Below, one piece after another: positions 7,664 through 16,398 of a DNA stretch of 64,000 bases. How positions within the stretch are numbered: the first letter of the stretch is position 1; each line of letters begins with the position of its first letter. Source of the DNA: Candidatus Villigracilis saccharophilus (lineage in GTDB: Bacteria > Chloroflexota > Anaerolineae > Anaerolineales > Villigracilaceae); NCBI GenBank assembly GCA_016709305.1, contig JADJNA010000022.1, positions 1 through 64,000 on the forward strand, read 5' to 3'. The notes beneath the pieces were generated by a model. That model saw only the letters and a list, made by a program, of their open reading frames with translations. It searched no databases and was not told the origin of the DNA. The position numbers were made by a program, and so were the translations under genes.

Positions 7664-9293
7664 ATGCATGAGATTTCATATGATTCAATTGAACTAATGT
7701 TTCTTGAAACTTTAATAAACGAAGAGAACAAGCATAGCGATCAAAACACGATACAAATGGATGCTGTAAACAGCATCAGCAGGTACGTTAAAGCAGATGA
7801 TGCCCTGTTTATTCTTTTTGATTTTGAAAATCCTGATATGGCGGTGAAAAAACTGCTTGGTCCTCAACATACCTGGAAATCTGAGAGTACTTTTCTGGTA
7901 AAAGACAGCAGCCTCTGCAGCGCTGTGCCAGATACCCTGGTGGTACTTGATCATAAAAACCGCTCTGTCCTCGAATCTGACCCCGTAATTTATGATAGTT
8001 TCACAAACTCAATAGATGATGTTATTCTGGCGCCGTTAAGTGTTGATAAGGCCACATTGGGATTAATGATATTTACCAATCCAGAGTTTGATTTTGAAGA
8101 TGATAGACGAAGTAAATTTTTACAGCTTATGGTTAAGGGATTGGCGAATGCGATATTTTCAGTGGAGCACAACCGTCAATTAATAGTCAGCAAGGCAGAC
8201 CTGGAAGCGAGTCAGTGGGAGATCCTGAATTCCCGAAATACGCTACGAACATTTTTTGATAATATTCCCACCTGTGTATACATTGTTGACCGGTCTTATA
8301 CCATCCTGGCGATAAACAGCCGACGCAGCGACCGTATTGGCAAGGCTCCAAATGAGCTTGTGGGAAGAAAATGTTATGAGAAGTTATTTGGGAACTCCAC
8401 TCCGTGCGCCCTTTGTCGTATTGGCGAGGCATTTGACGGGGTGCCGTCCGTTCGCAACTTCAGAGAATGGGGCGCAAAGGAAACATTTGTACACTGGGAA
8501 ATTACAACCGTCCCAATTCGAGAAAGCACAAATGTGATCAATCGTGCGATAGTTTTTGATGAAGATATCACCGAAAAATGGGTGTTGGAAGCAGGACTGA
8601 TCCAATCAGAAAAAATGGCCTCGATCGGGCAGTTGGCTGCGAATGTGGCCCACGAAATCAATAATCCGCTGGCGGCGATCATTGCCAATGCTCAGTTGCT
8701 GCTGCGCGACCTGCCTAGCGCCGATGAGGATACGATCGAGTCGCTTAAGCTGATAGAAACCGCGGGTGTTCGCGCCGCGAAAATAGTGGGTGATCTGTTG
8801 GAAAGCGCGCGAGGAAAAAAAGGAGGAGTACGAAGAGATCTCTTTGAACGAAACAATTCAAAATGCGCTTTCAATGGTCAGCTTTGAAATAAAAAATCGT
8901 TCCATAACAGTTAAGCTCGAATTGGACGATAAGATGCCGAATATTTTCGCCCACAAAAACAAATTGATAGGCGTTTGGATCAATTTAATTGTTAACGCTC
9001 TGGGGGCGATAGAATCAACAAAGGGCGTAATTTCGATCTCCACCCGTTACGAAAAGCAGGAATACCAAATTATTTTTTCTGATAATGGGAAAGGGATTTT
9101 GCCGGAAAATCAAGAGCAAATATTTAAACCTTTTTTCACTACAAAAAAAGTCGGCACCGGTACTGGCTTGGGGTTATTTGTGAGTCTTCAGGTGATCAAA
9201 GAACACCATGGGGATATTCATTTTGAGACGAAGCCTGACAAAGGTACAAGTTTCATCATCATAATACCCAACATCAAGCGGAATGAAGCCTGA
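7664..9293 (+). pseudogene. GAF-PAS sensor histidine kinase with one frameshift
   Basis: Two frames join into a kinase of about 542 residues. Residues 1-180 look like a GAF domain and 190-310 a PAS domain, with a Cys-rich CYEKLFG...PCALC stretch that could hold a metal or redox cofactor. The H-box is VAHEINNPLAAI near residue 326. After an A7 run at 8815-8821 the frame changes by +1, and the ATPase domain continues with the N-box IVNALGAI, DNGKGILPENQ and GTGTGLGLF. Removing one A gives a smooth join (ARGKKEEYEEISLNE). As given, the product would stop at 8887 without an ATPase domain. The start at 7664 has the ribosome-binding site GGAGAA. It is probably the partner of the regulator at 6646. 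Confidence 0.85.
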
Positions 9294-9309
9294 TTCTATT
9301 CGGTCTTGG

Positions 9310-10131
9310 TCAACTACTGGATCGCGCCAGGCGGAATCCCATGGATGGCGAAAGGTGATTGGGTAAAACTCCCTCTCGCACTGCACAGCGGGCAAGTTTG
9401 CGTGAGTAATACCAGGCCCCGCCTCGTACCACATAACGTCCATTGGGTTTTATTTCTTCTCTGTTTGTATTAGGGCGGTAAGGATACGGCATAAACAGTG
9501 ATTGAGTCCACTCCCAAACATTACCAACCATATCCGCCGCGCCGCACACACTATCCCCGCCTGGAGAATAAGATCCAACCGGGGTGGTTCCTTTTTTGTC
9601 ACTCTCGACCGTATTACAACGCCACGGGTCAAAAGTATTTCCCCACGGGAATATCCGTCCATCCTCGCCACGGGCGGCACGTTCCCATTCTGCTTCAGTT
9701 GGAAGTCTATAATTCAATTCGGTTTTTTCGTTAAACCAACGAATATACGCCTCGACATCAAGCTTGGACACTCCAACTACAGGATGATCATCAGTGCCTT
9801 CAGGGTAGGTATAACCAGGCCAATTGCGTGGAATTCGGTGACCCAGATCCCATATGAACGTATAATATTCCGCGTTGGTCACAGGATATTGAGCAATTTC
9901 AAAGGCGGGTAAGGTGATGAGATGTTGTGGTTGTTCGGCTACAAACAGATCGTTGTCTGACCATTCATAAGCCCAGTCTGATTCTTTTAACTGTAATTGT
10001 TTAATATTGTCGTCACTCGTGCCCATTAAGAAACTCCCCTTGGGAACTTCAAGCAATACAGAGGGCTTTATTTTATGGGGAGCTCGGGGGGCTACTTCCC
10101 ATCCTTCGGCGTTCAACTTTGAATCAGTCAT
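9310..10131 (-). CDS. SUMF1/formylglycine-generating-enzyme-fold protein without the catalytic Cys pair
   Basis: A 273-residue protein with the SUMF1 fold: VPKGSFLMGTSDD near residue 28, FEIAQYPVTNAEY, YRLPTEAEWERAARG, FPWGNTFD, NVWEWTQS and the ending RGGAWYYSRKLARCAVREG then GFRLA. True formylglycine-generating enzymes carry Cys residues in the RGGSxxCxxxxC segment. Here the first is replaced (RGGAWYYSRKLARC), so it is unlikely to oxidise sulfatases by that route and may be a binding or accessory member, like PvdO- or EgtB-like relatives. The ATG at 10131 has a GGAAGG site. It is the third gene of a minus-strand set with two glycosyltransferase-like genes, 14 bp after the second. Confidence 0.85.
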   Translation of the reverse strand: MTDSKLNAEGWEVAPRAPHKIKPSVLLEVPKGSFLMGTSDDNIKQLQLKESDWAYEWSDNDLFVAEQPQHLITLPAFEIAQYPVTNAEYYTFIWDLGHRIPRNWPGYTYPEGTDDHPVVGVSKLDVEAYIRWFNEKTELNYRLPTEAEWERAARGEDGRIFPWGNTFDPWRCNTVESDKKGTTPVGSYSPGGDSVCGAADMVGNVWEWTQSLFMPYPYRPNTNREEIKPNGRYVVRGGAWYYSRKLARCAVREGVLPNHLSPSMGFRLARSSS

Positions 10132-10145
10132 GTGATACCTTCCTT

Positions 10146-11219
10146 TTACAATTGATTGATAATGGAAGCATAAATCTTGAGTACTTTATCAATGTTCGCG
10201 CTCACATCCTGGCTAATTGCAAATAAAAATGGTTCCTTGCTGGCTTTTTTTTGATAAACATCAAGTTGATCGATAGTGCTTAAGATGGCATTTTTCCATG
10301 CATCTGGGGTGTTTTTTACCCATTGTCCATATTGTAATAGTTCATGAAAAGTTAATTGTTCGCTGGCGATCCATGGGGTCTTGGATATCATAAATTCAAG
10401 CAGTTTCGCTGTACTCAGACGAACATCGTAATTTCCATGGATAGGCGCGAGCCCAATATCCAACTTAAGTAAAATGGTGACCCACTCTTCAAAAGAGCGG
10501 GGATAATATATCTTTATCTGTGCCGGATCAATATCAAACTTCATGTCCGGACCTTTTTCCAGGTTACATAATATTAATTTCACCTCTGGCTGCTTTTGGC
10601 ATACATATTCCATGGCGGCTAACAGGCCGCTTTTCATAAGGCTGTCGTAATTTACGCTATCACCCAATCCAATCCAAACTTCATTTTCGTGGGTCTTATC
10701 TAAGACTGGGTATTGGTAGGTGTTTATGTAATCTGGTATTTGATAAATGTTTGTAAATTGCGACCAATCATCCACGAGTCGAGTAGATGATACGGTAGCC
10801 GCGTCCACCATATTAAGTCCCCACTTGAATTGTTCTAGAGGGCTCGGATCAATAGGGGTGTCATCTTTGGCGATCCAACCTTCCAAAGGTACCCCATGAA
10901 ACCAAAATGAATATTCAGGCTTGTCGGCAGTCATGAAGTTGACCGCCTGGTCAAAATCCACGATCACCTTTTTATCACGCGCCTTCCAGTATTGAAGGGC
11001 GTTAAGAATCGGTCCGTATAAATAACGATAAATGACAAGAATATCAGAACCTGCACACATCAGTTGCGCATCCACCGTGTTTTGAGCAAAAGAGTTTATG
11101 TCCAATAAGTTTGCGCTATGAGATCCGGTTCGATTGATCGCGTCAACAAGGTTGCGGCATCTTAATTGGACTCTAAGCTGATCTGTCAGGCAATTTGAAT
11201 AAATATAGGTAATTACCAC
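10146..11219 (-). CDS. Glycosyltransferase-like protein, GT4-type C-terminal fold
   Basis: A 357-residue soluble protein with no signal peptide. Features are a Rossmann-like start (VITYIYSNCLTDQLRVQLRC), KKVIVDFDQAVNF near 80, a central strand VWIGLGDSVNYDS, then LKLDIGLAPIHGNYD and AKLLEFMISKTPWIAS, which matches the donor-binding end of GT4-like enzymes (a Glu-containing K-x-x-E motif). It would transfer an activated sugar to a cell-surface glycan or protein. It begins 1 bp after the stop of the TPR-glycosyltransferase at 12873-11221, so the two are translated as one operon. No acceptor can be named. Confidence 0.7.
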   Translation of the reverse strand: MVITYIYSNCLTDQLRVQLRCRNLVDAINRTGSHSANLLDINSFAQNTVDAQLMCAGSDILVIYRYLYGPILNALQYWKARDKKVIVDFDQAVNFMTADKPEYSFWFHGVPLEGWIAKDDTPIDPSPLEQFKWGLNMVDAATVSSTRLVDDWSQFTNIYQIPDYINTYQYPVLDKTHENEVWIGLGDSVNYDSLMKSGLLAAMEYVCQKQPEVKLILCNLEKGPDMKFDIDPAQIKIYYPRSFEEWVTILLKLDIGLAPIHGNYDVRLSTAKLLEFMISKTPWIASEQLTFHELLQYGQWVKNTPDAWKNAILSTIDQLDVYQKKASKEPFLFAISQDVSANIDKVLKIYASIINQL

Positions 11220-11220
11220 T

Positions 11221-12873
11221 TTAATGCTCCGCCATCAGGTGTGACGCGTCTTTTTTACTTGTATTGGTTAAGCGGTCAATAGCTTCCAACCATAACCTTC
11301 CCACATAATTCATTTCCCTGGATCTGGCAGCATGTTTACCCGCCTCCCCCAGGCTGCGGCGAAATTCATCATCCATGATGAGGTGTCTTAAGTTGAGATG
11401 CCATTCGTCAAGAGTCTCAGATATGATTCCTCCGGCCTGCCAGCGGCGAAAAGAGGAGATTGGAGACGCGATCCAGGGAATTCCTTTTGCGCCGGCTTCG
11501 ACCAAGATCGTATCGGCCAGAGAGGTATTGTATGGAAGGTTACGCAAGGGGACTAATAAGACATCTATCTGACTTAATAGGTAGGGAAATTCTTCATGCG
11601 CAACCACCGGCAGATACATGCGTCGATTTTCCGGCAAATTCTCAAATAAACGATAAGCCTGTGGATTACCGATAATCACGATGCGGGTATTGGGAAACTC
11701 GCGGACAATCCGGATGATAAAACGGCGAATAAACAACAGGTCTTCCAATTGACCGCTTGTGCCCACCCACCCAATATTTATGGTGCTGCGAGGATGCGTG
11801 CTTTTATTCCAAAGCTTATTTTGATGGGACCATCCGTCCGGGATGACGCAGACATTATCAACCAACACCTTTAAAGAATCAGCTTGCGCCTCGGACGGCA
11901 CAGAAACCATGCTTGCCATCGAAATTGCGGAATTATACGCATTGCTCCTTGTCTGATTCCCCAATCCTTTTGTATTGTATTCATGGTGTGAGGCCGGCTG
12001 TTTCTCAAAATCGGTGTCAAGATCCACAATGATTGGGGTATTTCCAAACGATAAAGCAGAAAGGCTTTCAAGCAGCGCCGGGTTTGTATGTGGGTTACTT
12101 GTAATGACAATGTGCGGTTTTAGGTCCCGTCCAGAAACATATTCTCCCTTTTCTAAAACCTTGCAACCGTACGATTCCAATGCCGATTTGAGCAGGGTCA
12201 TCCGGTTTGACTTTTTCTCAATATCCGGCAAAAGCATCAGAATATTTCCATTAAACTGAAGAGCGGGTAAATCATTATTCTCATCTTTCAGGGATTTACC
12301 ATCTTCTTTTGCGACCAACTGGTAATCAATGTTGAGCTGAAGGCTGCGTAATGATTCGGCCAGCTCGGACCGTCCATCGACATGAGCCTGCCGAATGTTC
12401 AATTCGATAAGTGCCGGGAGGAGCTCGTCAATTTCATCCAAATGTTTGGAAACCAATTCAGCAGGGTTTTCACTATTAAGGATCTTTTCGAGCAAGAGCG
12501 CTGCCCGCAGAATATCATTTTCATTGATGATTTGAGTTTTTCCAGTTAAACGCTGGAGTAAACGCGCAACTGCCGGCAGGTCGGTCGGGATAGGCTCTTC
12601 AATTCCGTTTTTATCATCAATTTCTTCCGCAAGGCTGATCTGGTGCTCGATGGTCTTATTTTGCGGATCCAATTGTTGAGCGTGCAAATAGATACTTTTT
12701 GCAGTTTTGCCATCGCCGCTTGCTAAATAAAAATTCCCAAGTATGTGAAGAGTTTCAAGATCATCGGGATAATCCACCAATATCTTGCTGAAAACATCCA
12801 GCGCGTCGGCTAGCCGGTTGTCGTTCAAATAAGTTTTACCTAATATTTTTCTTACTTTTAATTCTGGTTTCAT
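11221..12873 (-). CDS. TPR-containing glycosyltransferase
   Basis: A 550-residue fusion. Residues 1-90 hold TPR repeats (GKTYLNDNRLADALDVF, LGNFYLASGDGKTAKSIYLHAQQLDP). Residues 90-190 are helical linker. The rest is a GT4-like glycosyltransferase with NIGWVGTSGQLEDL, ANSRIVIIGNP-like strand, DVLLVPLRNLPYNTSLADT and EAGAKGIPWIAS. The ATG at 12873 has GGTGA upstream, better than the TTG at 12885. The TPR part may hold a protein partner or acceptor. It is the first gene of a minus-strand operon with the next glycosyltransferase and the SUMF1-like gene, which suggests a small glycan or glycoprotein pathway. Confidence in the glycosyltransferase fold is good; the substrate is unknown. Confidence 0.75.
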   Translation of the reverse strand: MKPELKVRKILGKTYLNDNRLADALDVFSKILVDYPDDLETLHILGNFYLASGDGKTAKSIYLHAQQLDPQNKTIEHQISLAEEIDDKNGIEEPIPTDLPAVARLLQRLTGKTQIINENDILRAALLLEKILNSENPAELVSKHLDEIDELLPALIELNIRQAHVDGRSELAESLRSLQLNIDYQLVAKEDGKSLKDENNDLPALQFNGNILMLLPDIEKKSNRMTLLKSALESYGCKVLEKGEYVSGRDLKPHIVITSNPHTNPALLESLSALSFGNTPIIVDLDTDFEKQPASHHEYNTKGLGNQTRSNAYNSAISMASMVSVPSEAQADSLKVLVDNVCVIPDGWSHQNKLWNKSTHPRSTINIGWVGTSGQLEDLLFIRRFIIRIVREFPNTRIVIIGNPQAYRLFENLPENRRMYLPVVAHEEFPYLLSQIDVLLVPLRNLPYNTSLADTILVEAGAKGIPWIASPISSFRRWQAGGIISETLDEWHLNLRHLIMDDEFRRSLGEAGKHAARSREMNYVGRLWLEAIDRLTNTSKKDASHLMAEH

Positions 12874-13163
12874 CAGGTTCACCAATTGAGCTTAAGATCG
12901 TTTCATGACGCTGAATTTTTATCCAATTCATAGCACTTCGAAACGGGTGCATGGTTTCTGCCGCAATGTGTAGGGCGGCTTTTATAGATATAGGGTCGTG
13001 ATTCATCAACTGCGTGTTTAGTATAGTTTATTAATAAAATATATCCTATAAACCCTTTCTGAATATTGCGTAAAGATGGGATAAAAGAATTTATGCGCAA
13101 ATAATATCGATTTTATGTACCATTTACTTACATTTCCCGGCATTAACAATAGAATTGCACATC

Positions 13164-13832
13164 ATGACAAATAATGTTAGTCAAATACCATCCACGTACA
13201 ATCTTTCGGGAATGACTGCTCAGCCCAATGCTGCCGAATCGTCATCGAATGACATGCTCTCCTCGTTCAAAGAAATCCTTTCCACCATGATGATGACGAG
13301 TGGTGGTTTGTCTTCAGGTCAACAAAATAGTTCCGGGCTTAGTGATTTGATGGCTCCTCTCATGATGATCACCTTGCTTGAAAAATTGGTGGAGGGATTG
13401 GTCGAGCAGGAAACGCCAGCAGGGACTGTGCAGCAAAAAGATTTATTCAACCAGGGAAGCAAAGTTGAACCTTCCGGTCGCCCCGTAGGAGGAGTATTAA
13501 CCCAGAACTATCACCCTGGACATAATGGATTGGACTTTGGTATTCCGGTAGGCACTCCAATAGAATCGACCATGGATGGCAAGGTTGTGCATGCAGGCTG
13601 GAATAATCAAGGATATGGGAATCTCGTTATTGTAGAGAATGGCGGCTATAGAACGTACTATGCCCATCTTTCCAGTATTCCTGTATCAGTGGGTGATACT
13701 GTGCGTGCCGGGACGACGATTGGCCTTTCAGGAAATACTGGAAACTCGACTGGACCACATTTGCATTATGAAATACGAAAAAACAATATTCCTGTTGATC
13801 CAACTTCGACGACCCTGGGTTCCTTCGTATAA
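13164..13832 (+). CDS. M23-family (LytM) peptidase
   Basis: A 222-residue protein. The C-terminal part (about 100-215) is a LytM peptidase: HNGLDFGIPVGTPI provides His and Asp metal ligands, and GPHLHYEIR provides the HxH motif with the second His ligand, so the zinc site is complete. The first 90 residues are Ser/Met-rich (STMMMTSGG) with no clear signal peptide, which is odd for a wall-cleaving enzyme. The ATG at 13164 is more likely than the TTG at 13155. It starts a plus-strand set with the PilZ, FliK-like and FlhB-C-like genes, so it may cut peptidoglycan to let a flagellar- or secretion-type structure pass, as FlgJ does in some bacteria. That role is inferred. Confidence 0.8.
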   Translation: MTNNVSQIPSTYNLSGMTAQPNAAESSSNDMLSSFKEILSTMMMTSGGLSSGQQNSSGLSDLMAPLMMITLLEKLVEGLVEQETPAGTVQQKDLFNQGSKVEPSGRPVGGVLTQNYHPGHNGLDFGIPVGTPIESTMDGKVVHAGWNNQGYGNLVIVENGGYRTYYAHLSSIPVSVGDTVRAGTTIGLSGNTGNSTGPHLHYEIRKNNIPVDPTSTTLGSFV

Positions 13833-13912
13833 AGAGGATCAGTCCTGCATAAAATAGGTATTACAGATATGCAGGTAATCTAATTCATGACCGCACAATT
13901 GAGAGCGCCCGA

Positions 13913-14716
13913 TTGACATCCAACATGGACCTATTACAAGTATTAAGACAGCTTGCCCAAAAGCGATCTGAGATCAAGATGTTGAATATTTATAAGGGCC
14001 TGCCAATCTCTTATGAAACCAGCATAGATTCTATTGGCGATTCCGAGATTCAGATGCGCAGTAATAAACATCAGATCGCATGTTTATATTATCAAGGCGA
14101 ATCCTATTTGCAAGTGGAGGAATTACCTTTTATTATCCGGTCGCAGGTAATGAGTTTGAATCTGGCAAAGGAAAATGCCATATTCTCGAATTTTGAAGCA
14201 GTGAAAAATAATATTGGAAGCCGTGGGCAGATTCGAGTCGAGCCTAACGAGCCGCTGATCGTTGCCATCCAATTTAATGGATCTGCATCCGAGATTCTTG
14301 CCCCTTTGGCTGATATATCAGCAGGCGGGGCAAGTGTTTATTTTGAGACATACATGTTCCCCGCGCGATTGTCTCAACCCGGTACTGGTCTTACCATGAC
14401 CATTTCGCTTCCAGATTCCGCGTCACAAAAATTAAAAAAACTTACACAGAAGCCGAGTGTCGAAAATAGAAAATTAAGTATGCCCCTGCGTACAAATCCC
14501 CACGAAGGGCAGGATGGCAATATTGTTATTACTGCCCGGGGGATGGTCATTGCGGTCCATCCCGAGTTCCATTTGAAACGCTACAGGGTCAGCGCAAAAT
14601 TGTTTTTCAAAGACCTGAGCCGTACGGTGATTTTGCAGTATATTTCGCAGCGCCAATCAGAGATCATTCAGGATTTGCGTGTATTATCTGATGAATTGTA
14701 TAGTCTCAAAAAATAG
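13913..14716 (+). CDS. PilZ-domain protein, YcgR-like
   Basis: A 267-residue cytoplasmic protein. The N-terminal half contains repeated beta strands (IYKGLPISYET, IACLYYQGESYLQVEE) resembling the YcgR-N domain. After RGQIRVEP near residue 105 comes a PilZ-type domain with LADISAGGASVYF, matching the D-x-S-x-x-G part of the c-di-GMP site; the Arg-rich half (RxxxR) is not clearly visible, so binding is uncertain. A TTG at 13913 follows GAGAG by 7 nt; an ATG at 13925 is possible. In flagellated bacteria such proteins brake the motor on binding c-di-GMP. Here it sits 80 bp after the M23 gene and 6 bp before the FliK-like gene. Confidence 0.65.
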   Translation: MTSNMDLLQVLRQLAQKRSEIKMLNIYKGLPISYETSIDSIGDSEIQMRSNKHQIACLYYQGESYLQVEELPFIIRSQVMSLNLAKENAIFSNFEAVKNNIGSRGQIRVEPNEPLIVAIQFNGSASEILAPLADISAGGASVYFETYMFPARLSQPGTGLTMTISLPDSASQKLKKLTQKPSVENRKLSMPLRTNPHEGQDGNIVITARGMVIAVHPEFHLKRYRVSAKLFFKDLSRTVILQYISQRQSEIIQDLRVLSDELYSLKK

Positions 14717-14722
14717 TATGAA

Positions 14723-16064
14723 ATGAGTTTTCCCGGTCCTCTCCCAGTTTCGCCGATCAATACTGTTGCTGACCAAGAGGTTGGACTTCGGTCCTTTCAG
14801 CGTGTAACGGCCCAGGTATTATCAGTGACGGGGACCACTGCAATCTTATCGATCGAAGGGCATCCTGTGGTGGCACAACTAACTTCCGCAGATCAGGCGG
14901 CTGCCTTGCTGTCCCAGCGAACAGCTCAATTTATAGTTACACAGTTGACTGATCAGGTGGTAACGCTAAAGTTCGTAAAGAACGACCAAACTCACTCACC
15001 ATCAACTGGAAATGTCCCGAATGGTCCTGAACTCGCTTTGCGCCTGCTTGAGCAGAACAACATGCCTGTGACGGTCAATAACCTGATGATGGCGCGCTCG
15101 GTACTCAAGCAACATTTGCCGGTTACCGCCAAACTCCTCAATGAATTATCTGGCGCTCTTTCAGAATACGGCTCATGGGGTGAGGCAGATGCTGAAATGG
15201 CGGCTGCCATGAAAGCTGCGGGGTTGCCAGTGACGGCAGAGAGCCTGAAATTGGCATCGCATCAGGCTGCGAAAACTGGCGAATCAGTCTCGGGCTTGAT
15301 CACAATGCTATCCCGCCTAATGCAACAGGATTTACCACCAGAACTGCTGAAACAGTTAAAGTTGAATTTACAGACCTTTAACTCAGTGATTATCAATGGG
15401 GATGGAGAAACGTCCCAATTGACCGAACAGCTCAAGGCCTCAGTGGATTTATTAGGCAGATCTTTGGAAAGTTTTTTATTGGAACAATCTCAAAATCCAA
15501 AAGGGCTATTCCCCGAAAAAGTCTGATAACTCTGGTTCGATTACAAAAAATGCTTGAACAGTTCGGACAAAAGAGGGGTCCGAAGCCGTCAAGGAATTTC
15601 TTGTCAATATTCGCCAAAATCAGCTTATGAATGTTAAGCCCGATCCAATTCCTGGAAGTGGTGTATGGACTGAGATTGGTTTTATGATACAGAGCGCCCG
15701 GCAAAAAACCGAAGAAAAATCCTCATCCGCACAGGTACGGATCGCCCATGAATCCAAAGCGGATTCCGACAAAATTAACCCAGCCTATACCCGTTTGGTC
15801 ATTCAGGTGGATTTGAGTCCGGGCGAAACGGTTGAGGTAGATCTTTCACTGGTCGGCAAGCAAATTCGAACTTCGATGATGGCGTCAGATCCTTTATGGT
15901 GCGATCATGCTCAGAGTGAACTGCCTTCCTTCACGGATGCTCTCCAATCACTTGGTTATAACCTGAAAGATGTTCAAATTGGCGTGGGCGATCCCCGGCC
16001 ATTTGGAGGAATTACGAAGGCATTGTCGGGTGATACTTTGATGACCGTGAACATTGAGGTGTGA
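14723..16064 (+). pseudogene. FliK-like hook-length-control protein (YlqG type), frameshifted
   Basis: The first 267 residues are a Gln/Ala-rich helical protein (VTAQVLSVTGTTAIL at the start, LPPELLKQLKLNLQ near 225). After 15526 the frame is lost. A second frame shows QKMLEQFGQKRG and a third EAVKEFLVNIRQNQ, then MNVKPDP and a C-terminal domain RLVIQVDLSPGETVEVDLSL with DALQSLGYNL at the end, which fits the FliK C-terminal domain (L-x-L-x-P-x-x-L-G-x-V-x-V pattern). At least two frame changes occur between about 15510 and 15580 near short homopolymer runs. FliK sets hook length by switching the export gate. Here only the pair with the FlhB-C-like gene is present. Confidence 0.65.
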
Positions 16065-16065
16065 A

Positions 16066-16374
16066 TTGGCTTATAAACGATTCAAAATTTCCCGTCAGTT
16101 GGATAATGACGAAAAGCCTTTGATGGCAACCGCATTACAGTACGACCCCGAAAGGGGCGGCGCTCCGAGAGTGGTTGCGAGTGGGCAACGCAAAGTGGCA
16201 GAGCAAATTCTGGCTGAAGCAAAGAAACATAACATTTCAATCTATGAAGATGCATCCCTCACCGCCGCTTTGTCCAATGTCAACCTTGGCGAAGAGATCC
16301 CAGAGGAACTTTACCGGGTAGTGGCTGAAGTGCTGGCATACATTTATCGTGTGGCTGATAAATATCAAAAATAA
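16066..16374 (+). CDS. FlhB C-terminal-domain-like protein (YlqH type)
   Basis: A 102-residue protein covering only the cytoplasmic FlhB/EscU domain: MATALQYDPERGGAPRVVASG, AEQILAEAKKHNISIYED and LYRVVAEVLAYIYRVADKY. It lacks the transmembrane half of FlhB. In FlhB the motif is NPTH, cut between Asn and Pro; here the matching place reads ALQYDPERG, so auto-cleavage is not expected. The TTG at 16066 follows GAGGTG by 4 nt; this site overlaps the stop of the FliK-like gene, so translation is coupled. B. subtilis carries a similar orphan ylqG-ylqH pair outside its flagellar operon (from memory). Function of such stand-alone proteins is not well known. Confidence 0.75.
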   Translation: MAYKRFKISRQLDNDEKPLMATALQYDPERGGAPRVVASGQRKVAEQILAEAKKHNISIYEDASLTAALSNVNLGEEIPEELYRVVAEVLAYIYRVADKYQK

Positions 16375-16398
16375 TCACAACTCGATTAATTTGATTTT

